From Acidobacteriota bacterium (GTDB taxonomy: Bacteria > Acidobacteriota > Thermoanaerobaculia > UBA5066): a stretch of DNA of 64,000 bases. The stretch covers positions 320,517 through 384,516 of the forward strand of contig JADJVE010000019.1 of NCBI GenBank assembly GCA_016716715.1, written 5' to 3'. The notes under the pieces were generated by a model, which was not told the origin of the DNA, ran no database searches, and was given only the letters and a program-made list of their open reading frames with translations. Shown in pieces: positions 8,649 to 18,889 of the stretch. How positions within the stretch are numbered: the stretch's first letter is position 1; each line of letters starts with the position of its first letter. The position numbers and the translations under genes were made by a program.

Positions 8649-10655
8649 GTGACGCTCGCCGCCGGCACGCGCCTCGGCCCGTACGAGATCGTGAGCCTCC
8701 TGGGCGCGGGCGGCATGGGGGAAGTCTACCGGGCGCGGGATTCTCGCCTCGCGAGAGACGTCGCCATGAAGGTCTTGCCGGAAGAATTCTTTGAAGGTGA
8801 AGAGAAAAGGCAGCGGTTCGAGCGGGAGGCGCGGCTCCTCGCGGCGCTCAACCATCCCGGGATCGCCGCCATCTATTCCTTCGAAGAAATCCCTTCTTCT
8901 TCCTCTTCGACACGACATCTCCTCGTGATGGAGCTGGTCGAGGGCTCCGACCTCGCGGCGCGCCTCGCCACGGGCCCTCTTCCACTCGAAGAATCCCTCT
9001 CGGTCGCCCGGCAGATCGCCGAAGCGCTCGAGGCGGCGCACGCGAAGGGGATCGTGCACCGGGACCTCAAGCCGGCGAACGTCAAGGTCACGCCCGAGGG
9101 CCGCGTGAAGCTCCTCGACTTCGGCATCGCGAAGGCGATCCAGGCGGCGCCGGCCGAAACGCAGGCGCCGACGGCGACCGCTTCGCCCACGCTCGCGGGC
9201 GTCGTTCTCGGGACCCCGGCGTACATGAGCCCCGAGCAGGCTCGCGGCGACGCGGTGGACGCGCGCACGGATGTCTGGGCGTTCGGGTGCCTCGTCCACG
9301 AGATGGTCACGGGACTTGCACCGTTCCGGCGGCGCACGACGGCGGAGACGCTCGCGGCGGTCCTCGGCGAGAAGCCGAGCTTCGACGAGAGCGGCTGGCG
9401 GGCCGCTCCGGCGGCACTGCGCGCGCTCGTCTCGCGTTGCCTGGAACGCGACGCCCGCCTCCGGCCCGCCTCGGGCCGCGATCTCGCCCGTGCCCTCGAG
9501 GCGCCCGCGCCTGCCGCCCGCCGAACGCGGCTCCTCGCGTTCCTGGCGGCTGCGTGTGTGCTTGCGGCCGTCCTCCTTGTCGTGCAGGCCCTGCGCCGCG
9601 AGACGCGGCGCGCGAGCCCCCCGTCCCCTCCCGGGGCCCTGCCCGCCTCCGTGTCGGGCCCTGCACCGTCGGCGTTCGACCTCTACGAGAAGGCGCTCGC
9701 CGCCTATCAGGCGAACACAAAGGCGGAGAACACACGGGCGATCGCGCTCTACGACGAGGCGCTCCGCGTCGAGCCGAAGTACGCGCCCGCCTGGGCGGGG
9801 CTCGCCTTCGCGTGCGCCCGGTACAGCTTCCAGTACTTCGACGGGGACCCCAAATGGGCAGGCCGCGCCGAAGAGGCGGCCGCGAGGGCGCTCGAGTACG
9901 GTCCGTTCCTCGCGGAGGCGCATCAGGCGCGGGCGCAGGTCCTCTCGTCCCAGCACCAGAACTTCGACTTCCGCAGGGCGCTGCCGGAGGCTCGCCGCGC
10001 GCTCGAACTTTCTCCGAAGTTCGCCATTGCGCACTACTGGATGGGTGTCGGTTACGGGCTGCACCTCGGGCTCTTCGACGAAGGCGTGCGCGCCCTCGAG
10101 CGGGCGGCGGAGATCAACCCGAAGTGGGCGGCGCCCGTCGCGTCGATGGGGGTTATCCGCCTCCAGCAGGGCCGGTACGACGACGCGCTCACGTTCGCGC
10201 GCAAGGCGGTCGAGATGGCGCCGGGCTACAGCGTCGCGTACGTCCCGCTCGTGGAGGCGCTCCTGAGGCAGGGGCGCGACGCCGAGGCCGACGTCGAGAT
10301 CACCCGCGCACTCGAGAAGGAGCCGCGCAACACGTGGGCCCTGAGCCTCAGAGCCGTCCTCGTGGCGAAACGCGGCGCCTGGGGCGAGGCCGACGCGCTG
10401 ATCGAGAAGGCCGCCGGTCTCTACGACGACCACCACGTCCAGTACAACGCGGCGCTCGTCGCGGCAGTGCGCGGCGACGCCGCTGGGGCTGTCGAACGTC
10501 TCCGGAGGGTGGTCGCCGGCAACTTCAACCCGCACGGCTGGTTTGCCGCCGACCCGCTCCTCGCACCCGTCCGAAACGACGCGGCTTTCCGCGCGTTTCT
10601 GGAGGAGTCGCGGCGGACGTTCGAGGCCGACCGCGCGGCGTTCACCGCCCGCTGA
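8649..10655 (+). CDS. Serine/threonine protein kinase with TPR repeats
   Basis: A 668-residue kinase. The catalytic domain is at about 10-280 (GAGGMGEVY, AMKVLPEE, HRDLKPAN with Asp139, DFGIAK, GTPAYMSPEQ). A membrane helix lies near 298-318 (LLAFLAAACVLAAVLLVV), and TPR repeats run from about 345 to the end. The GTG at 8649 is chosen because its product begins TLAAGTRLGPYEI, like the paralogues, and is preceded by GAGAGGGG; an upstream ATG at 8598 lies within the putative -10 box. The element pair again flanks helix C with a short serine run. TPR repeats suggest protein-protein interaction outside the membrane; partners are unknown. Confidence 0.9.
   Translation: MTLAAGTRLGPYEIVSLLGAGGMGEVYRARDSRLARDVAMKVLPEEFFEGEEKRQRFEREARLLAALNHPGIAAIYSFEEIPSSSSSTRHLLVMELVEGSDLAARLATGPLPLEESLSVARQIAEALEAAHAKGIVHRDLKPANVKVTPEGRVKLLDFGIAKAIQAAPAETQAPTATASPTLAGVVLGTPAYMSPEQARGDAVDARTDVWAFGCLVHEMVTGLAPFRRRTTAETLAAVLGEKPSFDESGWRAAPAALRALVSRCLERDARLRPASGRDLARALEAPAPAARRTRLLAFLAAACVLAAVLLVVQALRRETRRASPPSPPGALPASVSGPAPSAFDLYEKALAAYQANTKAENTRAIALYDEALRVEPKYAPAWAGLAFACARYSFQYFDGDPKWAGRAEEAAARALEYGPFLAEAHQARAQVLSSQHQNFDFRRALPEARRALELSPKFAIAHYWMGVGYGLHLGLFDEGVRALERAAEINPKWAAPVASMGVIRLQQGRYDDALTFARKAVEMAPGYSVAYVPLVEALLRQGRDAEADVEITRALEKEPRNTWALSLRAVLVAKRGAWGEADALIEKAAGLYDDHHVQYNAALVAAVRGDAAGAVERLRRVVAGNFNPHGWFAADPLLAPVRNDAAFRAFLEESRRTFEADRAAFTAR
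8781..8909 (+). repeat. Paired palindromic element inside kinase gene (8781-8810 and 8878-8909)
   Basis: The left arm is GAAGAATTCTTTGAAGGTGA with a GA-rich continuation. The right arm is CCTTCGAAGAAATCCC with a CT-rich tract encoding five serines. Same position in the kinase fold as the pairs at 1501, 4643 and 16341. Confidence 0.8.
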
Positions 10656-10717
10656 GGTGTGCTCGAGGCACCTGATCGAGGTATTCTTCCGGCCCATCCC
10701 CTTGGAACGGAGGTTTC

Positions 10718-11965
10718 GTGGAGCGATTCACCGGACTGATCGGACTCGCGATCGTGTGGGCCGTCGCGCTGCTCCTGTCGAAGAACCGCAAGGCGATCCG
10801 CTGGCGGACGATCGGCTGGGCGTTCGCGCTTCAGATGGTGTTCGGCGTCCTGGTCCTCTACTGGGAGCCCGGCAAGCAGGGCCTCGAGTCGTTCTCGAAC
10901 GGCGTCTCGCACGCGATCGGCTACGCGGACCAGGGGTCGTCCTTCCTGTTCGGCTGGCTCGCCGGTCCGATGGACGCCCTCGGCGAGAAGACGGGCCTCG
11001 GCTTCCGGGGGATCATCTTCGCGTTCAAGGTCCTCCCGATCATCATCTTCATCTGTTCGTTCTTCTCGATCCTGTACTACTTCGGGATCATCCAGATCAT
11101 CGTCAAGGGCATGGCGTGGGTCATGCAGAAGACGATGAAGGTTTCCGGCGCCGAGTCGCTGTGCGTCGCGGCGAACGTGTTCATCGGGCAGACGGAGGCC
11201 CCGGTCCTCATCGCGCCCTACATCGTCACGATGACGACCTCGGAGCTCTTCACGATGATGGTCGGCGGCATGGCCCACGTCTCGGGCGCCGTCATGCTCG
11301 CGTACGTGCTCATGGGCGCGCCGCTGAAGTACCTCATCACGGCGTCCGTCATGGCGGCGCCGGGCACGTTCCTCATCACGAAGATCATGTGGCCGGAGAC
11401 GGAGAACCCCGTGACGATGGGCACCGTCAAGATGCAGATCGAGAAGCACGACGCGAACTTCATCGACGCGGCCGCGACGGGCGCCTCGCAGGGCATGACG
11501 CTCGTCCTGAACATCGCGGCGATGCTCATCGCGTTCGTCGCCCTCATCGCGATGATCAACGGGTTCCTCGGCTGGGCCGGCGGCCTCGTCGGGTACCCGA
11601 CGTTCTCGCTCCAGACCGTATTCGGCTGGGTCCTCGGGCCGCTGGCCTGGGCGCTCGGCGCGCCGAAGCAGGACATGGCCACCGTGGGCAACCTCATCGC
11701 GAACAAAACCGTCATCAACGAGTTCTTCGCGTTCTCCATGTTCAAGGACGTCGTCGGGACGCTGTCCGAGAAGGGCAAGATCATCGCGACGTTCGCTCTC
11801 TGCGGCTTCGCGAACTTCTCGTCCATCGGCATCCAGATCGGCGGCATCGGCGGACTCGCGCCCACGCGCAAGTCCGATCTCGCCCGTCTCGGCTTCCGGG
11901 CTCTTCTCGCCGGCTCGCTGGTCAGCTTCATGACGGCCGCCATCGCCGGCATCCTGATGTCCTAG
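10718..11965 (+). CDS. nupC: Concentrative nucleoside transporter (CNT/NupC family)
   Basis: A 415-residue polytopic membrane protein with the CNT family layout: N-terminal helices, then the conserved core with GQTEAPVLIAPY near residues 152-163, MVGGMAHVSGAVM, and the C-terminal NKTVINEFFAF and GFANFSSIGIQIGG motifs. It would import nucleosides with Na+ or H+ across the inner membrane. GTG at 10718 is preceded by GGAACGGAGG. It heads a run of nucleoside phosphorylase and deaminase genes spaced by overlaps or a few bases, so it is the uptake component of a salvage operon. Which nucleosides are preferred is not visible. Confidence 0.9.
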   Translation: MERFTGLIGLAIVWAVALLLSKNRKAIRWRTIGWAFALQMVFGVLVLYWEPGKQGLESFSNGVSHAIGYADQGSSFLFGWLAGPMDALGEKTGLGFRGIIFAFKVLPIIIFICSFFSILYYFGIIQIIVKGMAWVMQKTMKVSGAESLCVAANVFIGQTEAPVLIAPYIVTMTTSELFTMMVGGMAHVSGAVMLAYVLMGAPLKYLITASVMAAPGTFLITKIMWPETENPVTMGTVKMQIEKHDANFIDAAATGASQGMTLVLNIAAMLIAFVALIAMINGFLGWAGGLVGYPTFSLQTVFGWVLGPLAWALGAPKQDMATVGNLIANKTVINEFFAFSMFKDVVGTLSEKGKIIATFALCGFANFSSIGIQIGGIGGLAPTRKSDLARLGFRALLAGSLVSFMTAAIAGILMS

Positions 11966-11977
11966 GAGAACACGCGC

Positions 11978-12892
11978 ATGGATCCCAGGCTTTCGGCCGC
12001 CGCGGAGTGGCTCCGCGAACGTCTCCCGCACCCGCCGCTCGTCGGCGTGATCCTCGGCTCGGGCCTCGGCGATTTCGCCGACGGCGTGGACGAGGCCGTC
12101 GTCGTGCCCTACGGGAAGATCCCGGGCTTCCCGGCCTCGGCAGTGGTGGGCCACGCGGGGGCGCTCGTCGGCGGGAGAGTACACGGCGTTCCGACCGTCG
12201 TCCTGTCCGGCCGCGTGCATTTCTACGAGGGCCATCCGATGGCGTCCGTGGTTTTCCCGGCGCGTGTGCTCGGTCTCCTCGGCTGCCGCACGGTGATCGT
12301 GACGAACGCCGCGGGCGGCATCGACACGTCCTTCAAGTCCGGGAACCTCATGTTGATCGAGGACCACATCAACGGGTTCGGGACGAACCCGCTCGTGGGC
12401 GCCAACGAGGAGGACCTCGGGCCGCGGTTCCCCGACATGTCCGACGCCTACCGCAAGGACCTCCGCGCGATCGCGCTCGCGGTGGCCCGGAAGGAGCGCG
12501 TCGTCCTGAAAAAGGGCGTCTACATCGGCGTCCACGGCCCGTCCTACGAGACGCCGGCCGAGATCCGCGCGTTCCGCCGCTGGGGCGCTCACGCCGTGGG
12601 GATGTCCACCGTCCCCGAGGTCGTCGCGCTGAACCAGATGAGCGTCGGCGTCATCGGGATCTCCTGCATCACGAACATGGCGGCCGGCGTCCTCAAGAAG
12701 CCGCTCGTCCACACCGAAGTCCTCGAAACCACGCAGCGCGTCAAGGGCGAGTTCGTGCGGCTCCTGACCGCGCTCGTGCGCGCGCTCGGCGAGGGCCGGT
12801 CCGGGGCAACCGAGGATGCGCTTGCGCCGACGAAGAGGCCTGCGAAGAGGCCCGCGAAGGCGCCGAAGTCGAAGGGAAAGGCACGCCGATGA
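11978..12892 (+). CDS. punA: Purine nucleoside phosphorylase (trimeric type)
   Basis: A 304-residue protein that splits purine nucleosides with phosphate to base plus (deoxy)ribose-1-phosphate. Family motifs: VGVILGSGLGDFAD near residues 22-35, GRVHFYEG, VTNAAGGID, HGPSYETPAEI, GMSTVPEVV. It starts at ATG 11978 behind AGGAG. About 30 residues beyond the usual family end form a basic tail rich in Lys, Pro and Ala (TKRPAKRPAKAPKSKGKARR), which is not part of the catalytic fold. Its stop overlaps the cytidine deaminase start (ATGA). Confidence 0.93.
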   Translation: MDPRLSAAAEWLRERLPHPPLVGVILGSGLGDFADGVDEAVVVPYGKIPGFPASAVVGHAGALVGGRVHGVPTVVLSGRVHFYEGHPMASVVFPARVLGLLGCRTVIVTNAAGGIDTSFKSGNLMLIEDHINGFGTNPLVGANEEDLGPRFPDMSDAYRKDLRAIALAVARKERVVLKKGVYIGVHGPSYETPAEIRAFRRWGAHAVGMSTVPEVVALNQMSVGVIGISCITNMAAGVLKKPLVHTEVLETTQRVKGEFVRLLTALVRALGEGRSGATEDALAPTKRPAKRPAKAPKSKGKARR

Positions 12893-13293
12893 GCCCGCGG
12901 CCGCTGACGGCCGACGAGGTGGCCCGGCTCGTGGCCGCCGCTACGGCGGTCCGCGAGAACGCGGCGGCTCCGTACTCGAAGTTCCGCGTGGGCGCCGCCC
13001 TCCTCGCCGAGGACGGGCGCATCTTCACGGGCTGCAACGTCGAGTCCGCGTCGTACGGGCTCACCGTCTGCGCCGAGCGAACGGCCGTCTTCAAGGCGAT
13101 CTCCGAGGGCGCGAAGGGGTTTCGCGCCGTCGCCGTCGTGACCGACGCCGAGCCTCCGGCCTCGCCCTGCGGCGCCTGCCGCCAGGTGCTCTGGGACCAG
13201 TGCCGCGACATCGACGTTCTGATCGCGACGCCGCGCGGCATCGCGACGCGCACGCGACTCGCGGCGCTGCTGCCGATGGCGTTCGAGTTCTAG
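12889..13293 (+). CDS. cdd: Cytidine deaminase
   Basis: A 134-residue homotetramer-type cytidine deaminase. The zinc site is visible as CAERTA (Cys and catalytic Glu) and PCGACRQ (two further Cys), with the NVESASYG substrate motif between them. It converts (deoxy)cytidine to (deoxy)uridine, feeding the pyrimidine nucleoside phosphorylase two genes downstream. The start ATG at 12889 overlaps the upstream phosphorylase stop. The gene is followed by a GA-rich tract with two copies of the dispersed element. Confidence 0.95.
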   Translation: MSPRPLTADEVARLVAAATAVRENAAAPYSKFRVGAALLAEDGRIFTGCNVESASYGLTVCAERTAVFKAISEGAKGFRAVAVVTDAEPPASPCGACRQVLWDQCRDIDVLIATPRGIATRTRLAALLPMAFEF

Positions 13294-13297
13294 GGCC

Positions 13298-13517
13298 AAG
13301 AGAAGAGAAGAGGAGATTTCTTTGAAGATGAAGAGGGGAGAAGAGGGAGAAGAGAAGATTTCTTTGAAGGTGAATATGGCAGGGGTGCTGCCGACGCTCG
13401 CGAGGCGCGCCTTGGTTCTCGCGGTGTTCTGCATCGCCTTCTCCCTCGCGGCGCCGCCGGCCGCCGCCGCCGATACCCCTCACGCGCCTTTTAAGAAATC
13501 CCCCTCTTCCTCTTCGG
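13298..13517 (+). repeat. Element with two left arms (13313-13338, 13354-13374) and a right arm (13487-13517)
   Basis: A GA-rich tract from 13298 contains GAGATTTCTTTGAAGATG and then GAAGATTTCTTTGAAGGTGA. The inverted partner CCTTTTAAGAAATCCCCC, with a CT-rich tail, lies about 110 bp downstream. The left arms fill the cdd-amidohydrolase gap and end two bases before the ATG at 13376. The right arm encodes a Lys-Lys-Ser-Pro-Ser run just after the signal peptide. Confidence 0.8.
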
Positions 13518-14857
13518 TCTCTTCGGTCGACACACTGGTCACTGCCGCTCATGTCCTGACGATGGACGGTACCGATCGCGTCTTCTCTCCCGGCGCGGTT
13601 GCGATCAAAGGTGGCGCAATTGTGGCGGTGGGGAAGCCTTCCGATCTCCTCGCTCTGTATTCTCCGAAGCAAAGAATTCTTCGTCCGAACGCGGTCGTCC
13701 TGCCGGGCCTGGTCAACACGCACACGCACGCCGCGATGAACCTCCTGCGCGGCATCGCAGACGACCTGCCGCTCATGGACTGGCTCACGAAGTACATCTT
13801 CCCGGCCGAGGGCAAGAACGTCTCGCCGGGCTTCGTGAGGGCGGGGACGCTCCTCGCCTGCGCCGAGATGGTGCGCGGGGGGACCACGACGTTTGCGGAC
13901 ATGTACTACTTCGAGTCCGACGTCGCCTCGGCGGTGGACCAGTGCGGGATGCGCGCCGTCCTCGGAGAGACGTGGCTGGATTTCCCCGTGCCCGCCCACA
14001 AGGACCTTCCAGAGTCGATCTCCATGACGCGGGCGTTCCTCGAGAAGTGGAAAGGCCACCCCCGCGTGATCGCGGCGGTCGCGCCGCACGCGCCGTTCAC
14101 GAACTCGAAGGAGTCGCTGCTCGCGGCGCGGGACCTCGCGCTCGAGTTCAAGGCGCCGCTCCTGATACACGTCTCCGAGACGAAGGACGAGCAGAAGCAG
14201 ATCGCCGAGAAGTACGGCACGACGCCCGCGAAGTGGCTGGATTCGATCGGCTTTCTCGGCCCGAACGTCCTCGCGGCCCACGGGGTCTGGCTGGACGCCG
14301 ACGACATGCGCCTCTTCGCGGAGCGCCGCGTGGGGCTCGCGCACAACCCCGAGTCGAACATGAAGCTCGCGTCGGGTGCGGCGCCCGTCGTCGCGGCGCG
14401 GAAGGCCGGGATCAGCGTCGGTCTCGGGACGGACGGCGTCGCGGGCTCGAACAACGACCTCGACATGTGGGAGGCGATGGACTTCGCCGGGAAGCTGGCG
14501 AAAGTCTCGACGATGGACCCGACCGCGCTGCCCGCGAAGGACCTCCTCCGGATGGCGACGATCGAAGGCGCCCGCGCCATGAAGCTGGACGACCGGATCG
14601 GCTCCCTCGAAGCCGGGAAGCGCGCCGACCTCGTGGCCGTGGACCTCGGGAAGGCGCGGACGCATCCCGTGTGGGATCTGTACTCGACGCTCGTCTACGC
14701 GGCGAAGGAAAGCGACGTGACGCTCACGATGGTCGAGGGCCGGGTCCTCTGGAACGGGATCCGCGTGACGACGCTGGACGAGGCGAAGGTCATCCGGGAC
14801 GCCGAGGAATGGCGGAAGAAGATCGCGGCGTCGCTCGCGCCGGCCGGAGCGAAATGA
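13376..14857 (+). CDS. mtaD: Exported amidohydrolase, MtaD-like (methylthioadenosine/S-adenosylhomocysteine deaminase family)
   Basis: A 493-residue metal-dependent amidohydrolase. Metal-ligand motifs are NTHTHAAM, IHVSE, AAHGVWL and GTDGVAGSNNDLDMWEAM, as in MTA/SAH deaminases. Unlike cytoplasmic MtaD it begins with an apparent signal peptide (a leucine/alanine-rich segment ending PPAAAAD), then a short Lys/Ser-rich linker made by the right arm of the dispersed element. The ATG at 13376 is chosen because AAGGTGA inside the left arm lies at Shine-Dalgarno distance; a start at 13322 would prepend only element-encoded residues. It overlaps deoA by four bases. The substrate could be another aminopurine or pyrimidine; the salvage context fits a nucleoside-related deaminase. 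Confidence 0.8.
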   Translation: MAGVLPTLARRALVLAVFCIAFSLAAPPAAAADTPHAPFKKSPSSSSVSSVDTLVTAAHVLTMDGTDRVFSPGAVAIKGGAIVAVGKPSDLLALYSPKQRILRPNAVVLPGLVNTHTHAAMNLLRGIADDLPLMDWLTKYIFPAEGKNVSPGFVRAGTLLACAEMVRGGTTTFADMYYFESDVASAVDQCGMRAVLGETWLDFPVPAHKDLPESISMTRAFLEKWKGHPRVIAAVAPHAPFTNSKESLLAARDLALEFKAPLLIHVSETKDEQKQIAEKYGTTPAKWLDSIGFLGPNVLAAHGVWLDADDMRLFAERRVGLAHNPESNMKLASGAAPVVAARKAGISVGLGTDGVAGSNNDLDMWEAMDFAGKLAKVSTMDPTALPAKDLLRMATIEGARAMKLDDRIGSLEAGKRADLVAVDLGKARTHPVWDLYSTLVYAAKESDVTLTMVEGRVLWNGIRVTTLDEAKVIRDAEEWRKKIAASLAPAGAK

Positions 14858-16164
14858 GCCTCTTCGTCCGCACCATCATCAAGAAGCGCGACGGCCAGGA
14901 GCTGGGAGAAGGGGAGATCGCCGACTTCGTCGGGGGCGTGACGTCCGGCGCGATCACGGACGAGCAGGCGGCGGCGTTCCTGATGGCGGTCTGCATCCGC
15001 GGAATGACGACCCGTGAGACCGCCGCGCTCACGTTCGCGATGATGCGTTCCGGCGAAACGTGGGATCTCTCCCGCCACGGCTTCGTCGCCGACAAGCACT
15101 CCACGGGCGGCGTCGGCGACAAGGCGACGCTCGTCCTCGCGCCGCTGCTCGCCGCCGTGGGCGTGAAGGCCGGAATGATGTCGGGCCGCGGCCTCGGCCA
15201 CACGGGCGGCACCCTCGACAAGCTCGAATCGATCCCCGGCTTCAAGACGGGCCTCCCGAAGGCGGAGTTCGACCGGCTCCTCGACACGGTCGGGTGCGCT
15301 CTCATCGGCCAGACGGACTCGATCGCCCCCGCGGACCGGCGCCTCTACGCGCTGCGCGACGTGACGGGCACGGTCGAGTCGATCCCGCTCATCACGGCCT
15401 CGATCCTGTCCAAGAAGCTCGCGACCGGAGCGCAGGCCGTCGTGTTCGACGTGAAGACGGGGAACGGCGCCTTCATGGCCGACCCGAGGGACGCCGAGAA
15501 GCTCGGGCGCGCCCTCGTGGACACGACGCGCGCGACGGGGCGCAAGGCCTCGGGCTACCTCACGGCGATGGACCGCCCGATCGGCGAGGCGGTCGGGAAC
15601 GCGAACGAGGTCGAGGAGTCGATCCGCATGCTCGCGGGCGAGGGCCCGGCGGACCTGCGGGAGAACACGCTCCTGCTCGGCGCCGACCTGCTGCTCGCGG
15701 CGGGCGTCGAGACGAACCCGAAGGACGCGCGCCGGCGGCTCAACGCGGCGCTCGCCGACGGACGCGCGCTCGAGGTCTTCGCAAAGCTCATCGCGGCGCA
15801 GGGCGGAGACGCGACCGTCTGCGACGACCCGAAGCGCCTTCCGCAGCCCGCCTCCCGGCGCGACGTGCCGGCGCCCGAAGCCGGCGTCGTCACGCGGATC
15901 GCGACGCGCGAGGTGGGAATGCTCGCGATCGAGCTCGGCTGCGGCCGCTCGAAGAGGGAAGACGTGATCGACCCGGCCTCGGGCTTCCGCGTGAAGAAGA
16001 AACCCGGCGATGCGGTGGCGGCGGGGGAGCCGCTCCTCGTCGTCGAGCTGGGCCCGACCGCGAAGCCGAGGGCGGATTTCTTCGAGAGGCTCGCGGCCTG
16101 CTGGACGATCGCGCCGCCGGGCGCTGCCGTCGAGTCCCTGCCGTTCGTCGTCGGCACGCTCTGA
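14854..16164 (+). CDS. deoA: Pyrimidine nucleoside (thymidine) phosphorylase
   Basis: A 436-residue protein with the class II nucleoside phosphorylase signature around residues 83-130: KHSTGGVGDK, then MSGRGLGHTGGTLDKLES, with VFDVKTGNGAFM further on. It phosphorolyses thymidine, deoxyuridine or uridine to base plus pentose-1-phosphate. The ATG at 14854 overlaps the upstream stop. Length and three-domain layout (helical N-terminal, alpha/beta centre, C-terminal barrel-sandwich ending in the AGEPLL region) match DeoA/Pdp. It is the last gene of the nucleoside operon and supplies uracil or thymine, which the catabolic genes at 44-59 kb could degrade. Confidence 0.93.
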   Translation: MSLFVRTIIKKRDGQELGEGEIADFVGGVTSGAITDEQAAAFLMAVCIRGMTTRETAALTFAMMRSGETWDLSRHGFVADKHSTGGVGDKATLVLAPLLAAVGVKAGMMSGRGLGHTGGTLDKLESIPGFKTGLPKAEFDRLLDTVGCALIGQTDSIAPADRRLYALRDVTGTVESIPLITASILSKKLATGAQAVVFDVKTGNGAFMADPRDAEKLGRALVDTTRATGRKASGYLTAMDRPIGEAVGNANEVEESIRMLAGEGPADLRENTLLLGADLLLAAGVETNPKDARRRLNAALADGRALEVFAKLIAAQGGDATVCDDPKRLPQPASRRDVPAPEAGVVTRIATREVGMLAIELGCGRSKREDVIDPASGFRVKKKPGDAVAAGEPLLVVELGPTAKPRADFFERLAACWTIAPPGAAVESLPFVVGTL

Positions 16165-16205
16165 CGCCGCGTGTGCCCTGCCGTAGGCGCTAAACTCACG
16201 GGAGA

Positions 16206-18867
<2,662 letters not shown>

Positions 18868-18876
18868 CCGGTCGTT

Positions 18877-18882
18877 TATCCT
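18877..18882 (+). promoter_or_regulatory. Candidate -10 box (TATCCT) of the ABC-F/cinA/plsY/gpsA unit
   Basis: TATCCT ends seven bases before the GTG start at 18890, leaving room only for a nearly leaderless transcript. The spacing is similar at gpmA, the deoxyhypusine-synthase homologue, the 37.6 kb ABC gene and the rhodanese gene. No clear -35 box. Confidence 0.4.
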
Positions 18883-18889
18883 CCCCGCG

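Noticed and set aside
8982..9010. CTCTTCCACTCGAAGAATC in kinases (also near 1704 and 4843) as a further element arm
   Set aside because: It resembles the right arm but encodes a plausible kinase segment (GPLPLEESLS), occurs only in kinases and has no inverted partner of its own.
7197..10697. Long minus-strand open frame of 1166 codons opposite the glycosyltransferase and third kinase
   Set aside because: Arg/Glu/Ala-rich composition with no motifs; it is the antisense shadow of clearly recognised plus-strand genes in GC-rich DNA.
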